Positions 49,645 through 62,400 of a stretch of 64,000 nt of DNA are shown one piece after another (positions within the stretch are counted from its first letter, which is position 1; every line of letters starts with the position of its first letter). Source of the DNA: Tyto alba (Eukaryota > Chordata > Aves > Strigiformes > Tytonidae); assembly GCF_018691265.1 (NCBI RefSeq), contig NW_024881313.1, positions 17,291,518-17,355,517 of the forward strand, read 5' to 3'. The notes under the pieces were generated by a model. That model saw only the letters and a list, made by a program, of their open reading frames with translations, had not been told where the DNA came from and did not search any database. Position numbers and translations under genes: made by a program.

Positions 49645-50560
49645 CACAGAATCACAGAAGGATTGTTTTTGGAAGTGACCTCTGGAGGTCATTTGGTCCA
49701 ACACAGCTGCTCAGGTAGGTCCACCTACTTGAGTGTCTACACAGTGGTCAGTGTCCAGGGCCATGTGGACAATGGTCCAGGACCATGTCCAGATGGCTTT
49801 TGAATATATCCAAGGATGGAGACTCCACAGCCTCTCTGGGCAAACTATGCTAGTGCTTGGTCACCCTCACAGTAAAAAAGTGTTTTCTAATGTTCATAGG
49901 GAATCTGCTCTGTTTCAGTTTGTGCCTATCACTGGTCCTGTCACTGGGCATCACTGAAAAGAGCCTGGCTCCATCCTCTTTGCATCTTCCCTTCAGGCAT
50001 TTATACACATTGATGAGATACCTCTGAGACTTTTATCTAGGCTAAACGGTCCCAGCTCTCTGAGATTTTCCTGATTTGATAGATGCTTCAGTTCCTTTGA
50101 TGGACTCTCTCCAGTATGTCCATGTCTCTCTTGTACTGAGGAGACCAGAACTGGACACATCAGTGATGAGTAGAGGGGAAGGATCACTTCCTTCACACTG
50201 CTGGCAACACACCTCTTAATGAAGCCCAGGATACCATTCATCTTCATTACCACAAGGCCACATTTCTGGCTCATGTTCAACTTGGTGTCCACCAGGACCA
50301 TCAGCTCCTTTTCTACCAAGCTCCTTTCCAGCTAGGTGGCCCCTAGCATATGTTTGTTCCTGGTGTTTTTCCTCCACTAGTGCAGGACTTTGCACTTAAA
50401 ACTGTTGAACTTTATGAGGTTACTGTCAACCCATTTCTCAAGTCTGTTGAGGTCCCCCTGGAAGGCAGCACAACCCTCTGGTGTCAGCCACTCCTACAGT
50501 TTTGTGTCATCTGCAAATTTACTGAGGGCACACGCCACCCAATCGTCCAGGTCATTAATT
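49645..50560 (-). mobile_element. CR1 LINE, 5'-truncated (916 bp)
   Basis: A minus-strand CR1 copy. Its 3' end is at 49645 (CACAGAATCACAGAAGG), and its truncated 5' end falls inside ORF2 at about 50560, just after CATCTGCAAATTTACTGAGG (50509-50528), the reverse complement of the region around the catalytic FADD box. The minus strand at 50000-50319 reads LVDTKLNMSQKCGLVV, NGILGFIKRCVASSVKEVIL and PLYSSLM, which are ORF2 thumb and C-terminal blocks. Frameshifts and stops break it. Between 49730 and 49790 the sequence around CAGGGCCATGTGGACAATGG and CAGGACCATGTCCAG looks like a short internal duplication absent from other copies. It sits about 310 bp from the CR1 at 48744-49332, in the same orientation. 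Confidence 0.96.
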
Positions 50561-52369
50561 GTTTGTTTTTTTCTTGGCTCTTATAGGGACTCTTCTGTTA
50601 ATTCAGAATGCTGACTAGGCAGTTGGGCAGCAGATGAAAAAGTTACAAATAGAGTAGCTAGCTTTATGAAAGCATATTCAAATTTACTAGTAACATATTA
50701 CAGAAAGGTGAAGTCTGTGAGTCAGACTGGCCAGGTGAATTCTAGCAAAAATTTTATCCTCAAGCAGAACATACTGCTCTTGTAGTGGAATGTTGTTAGA
50801 ATCTCCTGTCTGAGACCCTTTTCTCTCATATAGTCTCACTTCAGACAGGTCTGTGGTCCTTGAGGTTTCAGCTGTTGTCAGCTACTATGCATTTACTATT
50901 CCAATGCAGTGACTCATTATATTCCCTATGGTTTTAAAAAATTCTGTCAAAAACCAGCTTGAAAACAGCTCACATCTGCCCACCAGTTCAGGATGTTACC
51001 TTTTTGTTTTTCATTATAAACAGCATATTTCTACTATATTGTCTGTAGTACATGTATTAACATAGCTGCCCCAGAAAAGACTCATGCTAAAGACACAACT
51101 AGAACCTAAATCACCCATTAAATTTAATTGGATTAGTTTGCAGTATATACTATCCAATAGGATATATTCTCCTCCATGTAAAAGACTGGGTGTTTTTAAA
51201 TTGTTAGTGTCTAGTGTGTAGAGGTATATAGATCTCTAGCCTTAGGGGACCCATACTTTTAAAAAAGGATTTCTAGATCTACTTTTTACAGAGACAACAT
51301 ATTAAAACAGTTGTATGTAATCTGATTTATCGAAATGTCCCTATTAAATATTTTTTTATTACTTTAGTAATATTCATCCATACAAGATTATGTGACAGGC
51401 TTTCTCAGACTGCTGTTGTAATCACTGGGTGAAAAGAAAAATCCCAAGTCATTAAATCCAATACCTGTTGTCACAGGCAATAATGCAAAATAATTAGTTT
51501 TGTATATTACGACAGTAGATGTGTTTATCACCAGCATTCTCTAAGGAATAAAAAATCTTTATGTCTGGTGCAGTCCACAGATGTTGAAGCAAAACCCCTA
51601 ACTAAGAAAGATGAAAATTAGTATCGTTCTGGGACAGCCTCTAAGTGAAGCCTGATAGAGGCTGATTACAGAGATCCTGATTACAGTTCTCAAGTAAATG
51701 GAGAGTTTTGCTAGAGAAACTGAGCACTGTAGTTATAGTCCAGATCTGACTTAGAAACATTTCATGAAGCCAAGTGTATTCTGCCTAGTATTTTATAATG
51801 CTAGTAATATTGATTGTGCATATGCATATATTTAAAATCAGTTCCCTTTAGAGTCAATAGCAGTTCAGTCCAATTGACTCCAAGGGGTAGGTGTGTAGAA
51901 ATGCTAGGTTTGCCTTGATAAGAAAGACTGAATGATCAAGGCTTATGACAATACAGATGTCAAAATTTAATCATTAAATTGGGTAGTTGTTATGAAAACC
52001 TTAAAAAAAAACCTTTAAGTGAGTGTTATGGGTGCTGCAATGTAAGATTATTATTACAAATACTGCTGAAATAGCATGTATCTTTGGGGTATGACAGAAG
52101 CAACAGTAGTAACAATATAATATTTTGAAAGGAAAAAAAAATCCAGAAGTACAACTTCAAATTAGTTTAACTCTTAATTTGTCTTTGTGTCATCTGTTAA
52201 ATAATTTATCAAAATTTTCTAATTGAAAATTTCTTATCATAACTAGTTTAAAATCTTGGTGAAAAATATTCTTCCTTTCTGGATTTCTAAAAGTTTGCTG
52301 TTACAGAAATAGTCTTCTTATCGGATATCAAATCCACTAAATACTCATTTCTGCAACAAAATGACTAAG

Positions 52370-53160
52370 AATGATATTTTTTGTGCTGAGAACGGTCACT
52401 GGGGGTGAGATGGCTGAAAAGGGCTGAGCTGATCTAGCAGCTGCCTGCAACGGAGAGTTGTGATCCTGGTCCTCCCCACCTCCTCGCTTCCCCCCTTCGG
52501 TCCATCCCTGCTCAGGCAGGTGCATTCCTCTGGCAGGCATGCACCTGGCCCTTGATGAAATAACTCAGTTCATTAATCTGGCCCTTGTTTTGCTGAGGTA
52601 GAGAGCTGAAACCCACTCCCAAGGGAGTCAAATTAAGGCTAAGCCTGACACAGGGTGGAGGAGCAAGGTGTTGTGGGGACAGGGGAGAGCAGGGAGGGAA
52701 GCGGGGAGGAAGGAGTATGAAAATGTTGCATCTGAGTTTATCCTGGCTCACTGCTGGGGTGTTAGTCACCTTCCTGTGTGAGAAGGCTGGAGCAGAAAAG
52801 ACAGTAAAGCACATGTTGTTCTTTACAATTCCAATTTACTTGACCCAACTGTATAGGAAAAGAAAGCACTTTACATACAATTGCTGCAGCAGAAGGAATG
52901 GGGAGGTGGCAAAGGAGGAAAGAGAAGGGGGACTTGTTCTGGGAGGGCAGAGGTGCAGATCAGGCTTGGCATCCATAATGGGGAGAGCTGGAGTGCAAGT
53001 GACTCCTCTCTGTTCCTTCATCGTCCCTGGGGTTGTTGGGGCTGTGACTGCACATTCCTGTTCTCACCAGATATGAGAGGTTTCATACATCTTGGATATC
53101 GTTACCTACTGCAGCTGGCCCTGCCCAGCTCTCAGGGTTGCATTCCCATAGTGATCATCA
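52370..53160. promoter_or_regulatory. G+C-elevated block with paired E-boxes (possible regulatory element)
   Basis: This is the most G+C-rich unique stretch in the window and contains no CR1. It has three E-boxes within about 110 bp: CAGCTG at 52438, and CAGGTG and CACCTG as the arms of an inverted repeat (CAGGTGCA at 52517-52524, TGCACCTG at 52540-52547). ATTA cores and a G-quadruplex motif follow. CpG is sparse, so it is not a classic CpG island. No recognisable protein is encoded on either strand. I call it a possible enhancer or conserved noncoding element only by composition and motif density. Conservation across birds would decide. Confidence 0.3.
52675..52706 (+). other. G-quadruplex motif
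   Basis: Five G runs at 52675-52678, 52682-52685, 52692-52694, 52696-52698 and 52703-52706, with loops of 3, 6, 1 and 4 bases. It lies inside the G+C-rich block at 52370-53160. Confidence 0.9.
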
Positions 53161-56100
53161 GGTGACATCTGTGCTTTGTGTTTACAGCTCCAGGTCACCC
53201 AGAATTATCCTGTGCCTGTATTGTCAAGGCTTCTTTTATCATATGATGCTTGTGCTCTCAAGGGCCCTGGTTGCAAATGACAGGACAATCCCTTTTGGCA
53301 ACAGCAAGCTGTTGGATCTTCACCGAGTTGTAATTGTTAATCAGTGTTTCTGCTATTATAAATTAATATAATGGTCTTTTTTTCTTTGGTGAGTCTTAAC
53401 AAAGTAGATCAGTATCTGATCAAATACACAACTGAAGGAAGTGAGAATCTTTTCATTGAATACAGTGGGTTTTGAATCAAGTCTTTATTGACTTTTTTGA
53501 ATAAATATTATGCTGCTGTGTATTTCTAAGTGAAAGTATGACAACTTGCTGAACAGTATGAAGTTAGAAATATATATTGTTTCAGAGATCTAAGATTATA
53601 TTTGGTAGGAGGCTACTATAGTCTGAAAGTATATTTAAGCATCTGATTACCATAAAATGATCTTTAACCACCAAGACAAAAATTATGAACCTTGGGATCC
53701 TTTTTGGACAATACTTCTTTAAATAAAGATGATAAAAGGCATGAAAGTGTCTGTGGTCAGCACAGTTTTGGAAGGTGTAGTTACTGTAGAGCTCCAAGTC
53801 TGTTTTCAATGCTCATGAAATTGTGGAGTTCTTTCAGATATGTCCAAGAGGAAGTGTATGATAAAAACAGAATTTGAAGTTAACTGTACACATGAAAAGA
53901 GCATATGAAGATTGGTCAGCTACAAGTCATAAGACCTTCACCTCTGGGACACCACCTTCACCCACTTAGCCATCTCCTCTTTCCACTGCAGAGAAAGCTT
54001 AAAGTCTGAATATCATCTGCTCTGTCTGACAAAGTGCATCTTACAATCAAATTATACCTTACATTGTTTTAGATCTACCTCTTCTGAAGTCTACCATCAA
54101 TGATATATAAATGTTCAACTCACTTGCCTTCACTTTTCTACTCTTTCTCTACAAGCTGCAGATAAGAATCAATGAAAAAATATTTGGCTTATTCACCAGG
54201 CTTTTACCTCAAGAATATTTTCTTCTTTGTGTTTTTCAAATCTGCTAGAGAACTTGGAGAGAAAGACATTTTTTTAAGTCAAAGTACCTGCTGTTCCATA
54301 CCTTTGTCACTTTGTTTGTGAAGAACACAGTCACAGACCAGTCATCATTGCTTAAATATGCTACTTTATGACTTGTCAACAATATAAAAGACTATAGGTG
54401 CAAAGGTAAAATAGAAATTAAAAGTCCTCTATGGGAAATTTTACTTCTTTGGTTTGTCACTTCTCAACAAGCTGTCCCAAGAACTGCAGTAGCCCTAAAA
54501 CAATGTAACTTGAGAAAATAAATGTTATCTTCTCTTCCTTAGGATCTCAAATCATAGTTGAGGACTTTTTCTACAGTGAGAAGGAAGTAACTTGTGGAAT
54601 TTTATTAATGATCTTAACAAAAAACTCTGAACTCTCTTGGCCTACTTTCCTAGATTGATCAACCAATGCTTCCTAAAACCTGTTTTGGGCAGTCCTCACA
54701 CTCAGTTAACCAACAGCTTAATTGTGTTCTTGAATTGTGCCTTGTTGACTTCACAATGTTTCTTGTAACCATCACATTCTGAAGAGACTAACTTTAGGCT
54801 GTCAGTGTAAGGGAATGCTCCACTGCCTTTGAAGAGCAGAGAAGGCTGAGGTGGTATGTGTCAGGGTTGCTCAAGGAGCCTGCTGAAGTCAGTGGTGTGT
54901 GGCAGTCTGCTGTATATAGCTTTTTACACTGTATGTCAAGCTAAAGTCTGCATAAATATCATAAATCCTTCATAGTAGTAGAGGTGATACTGGAGAAAGA
55001 GTAAGTATCCAATGTGAAGACCAGAAGTGTGAGAAAGCAAACTAGAAGAGATGTGGAAACATTAAAAAACCCCTTCAGCTGAAACAATATAGCAGAGTCC
55101 TAGAAAAGAGTAAGGAAAGGATGTGACATCTAGATGTGGGCAGATGGACTCTTTGAGAAAGGAGATTTAGAAAAGTTAGTATTTCTTCTATTATTGCTGG
55201 ACCTGGAGCTACAGGTATCTCTAACAGTCTGTATCTAAGCCAAACTGAATTAGTCAGAGTGAAGAATACTCTATTCTGAAGAAAAGAAAAGCAATTGAAA
55301 CATACAGGTTCCAAATGAAGTCACAAAAGGAAAGAAAGTCCTTGGAAGGTTTTTGACTGACATTAAATTAGCAAGTCAGGCATGAATTCCTGCTACTTAG
55401 GCAGATTTCATGATCAGAGATTTGATTTTGATTAGAATCAAAGATATAAAACAATAGATCAAACCTGGGAAAATGAAAATACTAAAAAAACACTTAAAAA
55501 TTCTATAAAGCAAGCGGTAGATACATTAGACATTGACTAAGGGAACATGAAACTGGAAAATGTAAAGATGTGAGGAAGCTAAATATATCAGAGAAACACT
55601 ATAGAGCAAATGCTGACAAAGTTGTAAAGTTACAACAAGAGCGTGAAATGGGAAAGGTGCATGGATCCAAACATATGTCCACAACTGGAAAATCTTAAAA
55701 CAATTGCAAGGTATATTAGTGTTTTGCAGGAGTACACAATCAGAACTGACAAAATTAAAATGGAACAGCCAGCACACACATTGGCAGTGCCTGATGTATA
55801 TTTATTAGGATGGCAATGCAAACAGGAATGAAGAACAATTCTATGTAGAGGCAAAGTGCAGAAGTTTATAGAGGCAAATATACTCCTTCTGTGGAAATTG
55901 GTGGAACAGTTGTGAATTATTAACTGGGAGCTAATGCTTGGGTAAATGTTCTATCTGAAAATTTTGGAGAATATTGGAATAAGAAACATAAATACATAGA
56001 ACAAGAACTGCTGCAACTGAGGGCTCACAGGAAAGACCTAATTTCTGTCCAAGTATTACATGAATTTGTACTGAAACCTGTAAGAAAAAGTGGGTCTGTT

Positions 56101-57510
56101 TATTTATTATGAACAATGAGCCAATAATGCATCTAAAAAATGGCAAATCCTCAGTTTACTTAAGAGATTACCTAAAGGTCATTTGGGCTTGAACAAATGT
56201 AAAGGAAATATTGAATAAATCAGGATGTCAGAGGAGGTAGGGAGACAAGTATACATGTTTGCAAGGAGCACATTTAGATGTTGACTTACTCACTTTTATC
56301 TGGGATTGCACATCCTATTTAAAGCACAGTATGGTGTGTATTAAGTGTGTATTTGCTGAACTTAGAATCCCATAAATTTTATCTGACATTGTTCAAAGGA
56401 TTTGTATGAGATTCTAGATTTCAACATATATCAAGTCTCAAATCTCCCCAGCGGAATGTCTGGTATAAAATACTAACATCACTACAAAGACTGCTAAACG
56501 CAGGTTAAGTAGTCTGAAACAAATCCAGTAGTGCTGGAATTGACAGCAGATTTTCTTACAAAGTGAACTGGTACTGACTGAACACACACTGAGCAGAAAG
56601 ATAAGAAAGACTTTTCATTTTAGCTAACAGTGCAACAGAAAATAGAGCTTAGAATGATAAAGTAGAATAGATCAGGATATCCCACATATAGAAGGTATAT
56701 CTCACTCATACTATGGATACAGTGGTTTGTAGATGCAGTTTGTATACATGAGGGCATTGCATGGGCTAACAAGGCTTCAGCTGGCAGGAGGATTGCTCCT
56801 TGTTCTTATGTGAGGCCCTGTCTTTTGAGCAAATGGCTATATAACAAGACAGATCAGCTGCAATTTATTCCTTTGGAATGAGGAAAATGAAGGAGGAAGA
56901 GAAAGAGTCAAGCATCTGAATATAAATTAGAAATGAAGGGTTTTGCTGAGCCACTAATGGACAGGATTGAAGCTGAAAGTAGATAGAAATTGAGATAGTT
57001 CTCTGCACAGCAATCCGAACACCTAGAGCTCTTGAAAACCCCTCTAAATACATGTAGCACAGGTAAAGTTGTTATTCATAAGGATTATGCAGGGATGTAA
57101 ACTGCCTCATTAGCACAATCTTCTGTTCCAGGGAAAGGGAAGTGTGTGAATATCACATTGCCTCTCTGAGATCTCAGCAGGCAGATGGGGTCTGAGGCCA
57201 CCTGAGCCAGGGGACGTGGGTTGTCTGCAGGCAGCTGCACCACAGGGCAGCCACACGCACGGGACAGCTGGCTTCACCTGAAAAAACCTTTCCAGAGAGT
57301 GGCTGAATAGGATCACTTCTCTGAGAGACACAAACAGGCTTCAAAATATTTTCTGTGTCCTTCAATAAGGCATAACTTTCACTAGCTTGAAAGGAAGTTT
57401 CTGTTGACAGTAAAGCAGCTCTGGGAATTGTACAAATAGCAGTAAATCTTCACTCTAAATCTACTGTAATTATTATTGGTGCTGTTACTGTTAGTGGCAC
57501 AGTACAAAGA

Positions 57511-57570
57511 AGTATATATGTTTGTGTGTGTGTGTTTGCCTGTATATGTTTATCTATATTTATATATCTT
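57511..57570. repeat. TA/TG-rich simple repeat with (GT)6
   Basis: Contains a (GT)6 run at 57524-57535 flanked by TATATAT and TATATGTTTATC-type sequence. Confidence 0.9.
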
Positions 57571-58520
57571 ACATTTTTATCCCCACAAAAGTATGCTAAT
57601 AAAAGTGTAAATACATCCTGAGAAAGAAAATCTCCCTATAGATTCATTTTGCTTTGTGACATAACTTTTACAAGATCTTTTCCAGAACCCTTAAAAACTG
57701 CAAAAAATCTCTGTGGAAGTGTTGCTTGCAGAGGATGCTGAGGGGTTCTTAACCAGCACATAAATAGACACTAAGCCAATAACTTTGGGGCTTTACGATT
57801 TTCCTTGGCAGTGCAGTAAAACACATGTTTCAGCATTTTTTTTCTCGCCACAGTCTGTCCTACTGGGAATTTTTGGGCAGTGTTTGTATGCACATGTTTG
57901 TATGGGCATGGCTTTTTTTTGTGTGTCTCTGTGGAACAATATTAGTTCATGGCAAAAGCTGAGAGGACAGGTCTTAAATGAAAGATTGCAGAATCAGTAA
58001 TCAGGGATTAAATAGCAGGAAATATTTTTGTACATTTGATTTACAGCCACAACTGTTATTAAGTACTTCAAAATGCTCTGCCAGTCAATCTGATTATTAA
58101 GTGTAAGTATTTGAATATGGGTATTTGAGTAGTATTTGAGATTATGGATCTGACTGCTCTGAAAATACTCTACCTCAAGTATTGGGTTTATTCACTTTTA
58201 ATGGTAACTTTTTGGTTTATTAGCCCTCAACAATTCCCCTGACAAAATTACTCAATATTCTTTTTAGACATAGAGCATGGATCAAATATTAAGGCCTCGA
58301 GATATTTTTTCAATGGTATCCAGTATTGCAATCCTTTATCTTCAAATTCAGAAAGAAGATGTAATCCAATATAAATAGTGCTTATGATAGAATGCTTAAA
58401 ACTTATGTATTTAAAACAGTCTATTAAGCATAAACAATATTTCTCTAAAAGTTACTAGTTCAAGCCGTATTTTCACCTTTAAGGACAGAGAATAGTTGTG
58501 AAACCTTTACCATCTCTAAA

Positions 58521-58549
58521 ATTTATTTATGTATTTATTTATTTATTTA
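58521..58549. repeat. (ATTT)n microsatellite, slightly interrupted
   Basis: About seven ATTT units with one G interruption at 58531. Confidence 0.95.
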
Positions 58550-59370
58550 AAGCATTTATACAGGAAACTGTGAAACAGCAATATTAGCAGTTCAGATGAT
58601 GGCCAGGCAAAAACTAACACTGGTGTTTGAATTGCCATTTAGTCTGTAGAGCTGAAGAGCAAACATTTGCGTGGGGGATAGCTTGCCATGAAGATGTGGC
58701 AAAGCATTTAATGTGACTGAATGTTTCTGGGAAGACTTTTAAGTGTTGATTTTATATATGAAACACCCCAAACTTCAAGTTTATTTGTTTCCAAAGAAGC
58801 CTAAAGAGGTCTCAGGTTGTTTTCTCTTTTGATGCATTTCTTCTTTCATGAGAGTGTTGGCAGATATCACATCTGCTGATGAACTTTTTCATGCAGCAAA
58901 GTTGGCTGAGAACGAGGTATGAATGTTTTGCTAGGATTCCTACCTCTGAACCTGCTTTCTGTGAGGACAGATGAACATCAGTGCTAGTGCAGTAGACAGG
59001 ACAGGAATACATGTGTGGGGAGAAGGAATCATGCTGGAGCTGATCCACACTTCAGGGGAGCTCAAACTGTTGTGGGGCTGTGGCCTCGGAAGTGGGTTTT
59101 CTACCTGCAGTTTATTGATGTGACTGTGAGCATTACAGGATCTTTGTGAAAGAAAGAGAAAGAACAGCAGTTTCTTAAGGTCTTTCAGCTCTGAAATGTG
59201 TTACTTCTAATTTCTCTGTTTAACCATTTATTACAAGCCAACAATTGTCTAAATTTGTTGACTTAAGTCCCATGTTTTGAAGTTCTTTCTTTTAAATGTC
59301 TACTTAGGAGGACTTGGGTTGGTTAAGGAAAGCAATGAATGTGTGGTGGTTTGTTTGTTTGCTTGCTTGT

Positions 59371-59462
59371 TTTTTTCTTTTACACAGATAGGTAAGTACT
59401 GGGGAAATTGATTGTTTGGAAAGATTGTTTAGATGGATATACCAGCCCAAGAAAAAGTTAAT
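59371..59462 (+). other. Possible recursive splice site and associated short exon
   Basis: A strong pyrimidine tract (59361-59381) is followed by ACACAGATAG and then directly by GTAAGTACT, so an acceptor AG (59390-59391) abuts a near-ideal donor (59392-59397). This is the arrangement of a recursive splice site, at which long introns are removed in steps. In vertebrates such sites are usually followed by a donor for a short recursive-splice exon, and GTATGT at 59463-59468 would give one of 71 bp. Against it: the AG is in ATAG rather than CAG, an earlier CAG sits 4 bases upstream, and no host gene is identified. Confidence 0.3.
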
Positions 59463-62400
59463 GTATGTACTTGAATTAATGAATTTGACCTTGAATTCTT
59501 ACATGGACTTGCATCCTCAAGTACAGAACAAACAAGTACTTAGCTATTCTCCTAAATAGAGATCTTTTCCTAAATTGGAGTCAGTTATTTTCTTTTCAAT
59601 TGAGAAAGAATTTAGAAAAATGTTTTTAACAATTTTTAAAGAAAGTCAATATATTTTAATTCATCCAGAAGGCTAGAAATGTCAACAAGCATGGAAAATA
59701 GAATTCCAGACAAAAATAGTAAGAAATGTTAGAATTATGTGAAAGTTACATATGGGCTGAGAGACTTTTCATGTTGTGTTTCATCCAATGCAAATTAAAA
59801 TGAATGAGATATGCAGTACCTCTGCAGCATAGTTTTTGTGAAGTAAATGCCGCCAGATTCTTAACTGGAATGGCACAGAGTTAATGTGACTATGGTGTTA
59901 CTGGATATGCCACTAACATGTGGTAGAGGTTTGGGACATCTTTAAACAAGTCAGGAAAAAGAAAGCCTTTCATTTTCCTCTGTTCTAATTATCTTCGTTC
60001 CAGTGGATTAGAAAATGGAAAATGTAGAAGTCAAGCTGAAGATGGTTCAGAGCTCAATCGTCTGCCAAGTTAAGTCTGACAAATGGCAAATGTGTGTAAT
60101 TAATACTGTCATCTTTCCCTAGATCAAAGGGTGACTGCAGTAACTATAGATTGTAATTGTCATCGTTGTCACATAAAATGTGCTATTAAGTTCAGGCTGA
60201 ATTTTATTGCTGAGAATGCTCATAAATTGAATGGTCAGTCATTTAAATTACCAAGTAGAGAGCCCTGCGGTTTGCTCTAAAGCTACTTTCTAAGGCAATG
60301 TATTTGACTTTAGACCTCTGGAAACTAACTACATTCCTTAAAGAGGTATTAGACACGTTGTCAGAGAGGATGCTATGACATGCACTACATTCTGTTCATG
60401 TTTTAATCATCCCTACACACTAATTTGTAATTTTTTTCTTGAAAGGCAAGTACTGCATATGGAATGTTGGCAACTTAAAAATTAGGAGTTATTATCTTGT
60501 TAGTGCAGCTGAGAGAATGTGAGGATGGTTTTGAAATATGGATGAATAAGGTGTAGTTGTTTAAGATGAAAAGATGAAAGGGGATGAAAAGAAAGTCGTG
60601 CATTCAAAAGAGAGAATCTTGAGATCAAGGAGTTCCCCAGCAGTATCTGAAGTCTTTCATTCAAGGGGTAAATCACAGGTCAGCAATGATTTCAAGTCTT
60701 TTCCTTCAGATATCTGGATAAATAAAAAATTTCAGGAAGGCTGAGTCAGAACTGTTGTGAAAATAATACTCATATAAAATATGAAGGTTTGATGAAGTGA
60801 ACAGAACTCATGGTATTAAAGGAACTGCAGCATTCATAAAGTTCTGTTTCTTGCTATTAGAGACAAGTTCATATAATATCTTTCATAAACTGACTGGCTC
60901 TATCTTAAAATTAGTTTAGATATTTGTCCTCACTGTACAGTTATTACTTCAAAATCTGATCTAATGGTCAGAAAACACCTCTTTACTGATCATTTTTCTT
61001 GTGCTAGCCTTGTCCTTTACTTTTAGATGTGTCTTATGCCCTTCTAATATTATCTCGGCAAGTATGTTTATAAGGCATGATTATATTTTCACTCAAATTT
61101 TGTTTTCCAAGCTAAAGAAAACAAAATCTTTTGCTTTAGTGTGTATATTTGATCTTCTTGATCTCTTTCATGTTATACTATGCCGTCAGCTGGCTGGCAT
61201 AAGCCAGTTCTGAACTGGGAGCCATATAACCACTTTATAACAATGCTGTCTTCAAGCTAGTAAGTACTGCAACATGTGTTCTCTCTCGAGCAGGTTTTCC
61301 TTTAGATTTGTCTGGAGGATTTCTCTATGAGTTTTTTTGTTTGTTTCTTTCTTTGTAATACAAATTCTTGTTAGATTGTATACTCTTAACTTACATCCTA
61401 ACCCTTTGGTTTTTACGTCATAGGTGCATAGTACTGGAAAAGATTGGCTGGCCAGATGGGTTATTTCAGGCAATATATAATAGAAATTGCATTCAGCAAG
61501 ATATGCAGAACATCTACTCCACAATCCATTATTCATACAGGCCACAAACCACTCAGTAACTACCTTTCATAAGATAGTAGACCAAAAGCTAAAACCATAA
61601 TAAGCCCCTGGAAAAAAACAGAGGAAAACAAATGTGTCACTTGTACTGTATGTCCCTGCAGTGGTAAGAAATTAGGTAGATTATATTTCCCAGATGACCA
61701 TTAAAAGTGAAAAAAGAACTATACTGTGGAAAAAGATGAAATAAGCACTGGAGTAGCAAGAGGACAATTTCTTAAATCGGTATTTCCTTTTGTCAGAAGT
61801 GGTGTTTCTTGAGTCTGTGTAAAATAAATTCAGTGACTGTGTTGAGAGAACAATTGTACTGAAAGTTTGGAAGCATCCTGCTACTGCTGAAAAATCATTA
61901 ATATCTTCTTTTGTTTGTGTGTCAGAAAAAATATTTGCTAGCTCAAGTGTAGCAGTGTGTATTAAACCATTATTTTGGCCAGGTGTAAAATTAAGATTGC
62001 AATCAAAGTGCCAGGGTAATAGGGAAAAATATTGTTCTGTAGCTTTACTGCTGTCTTGTTTGTTTTCTGTAAGCAGTAAGCAGCAGACTTTCAAATCAAA
62101 TGCCAATAACACAGTGATATTTTTACAAGGTTGCTGACTGATGTATTATGATTAGTTTACATGTTAACCTTATCTGTGCAAAAGGATTATTCCTCCTCTG
62201 GCCAGTGCACACTCTCATGCACTATGTTTAGTCAAAGTGCAGTGACAGTATAAAACCTTCCATAGTGTACCAGGGTGAGAAGATAAACTAAAAGTATTGA
62301 ATTAGTTCCCCAGGGCTTCCTTCTCTTTCTGATAAATTCTAAAGCAAATTCCTTGACTGGTACAAAGATAAGGAAAACAGTGAAAATCAACCTTTTCATC

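Noticed and set aside
61681..62112. 143-codon minus-strand open frame
   Set aside because: No recognisable domain, no splice-site support and no composition shift. The length is within chance for AT-rich DNA.
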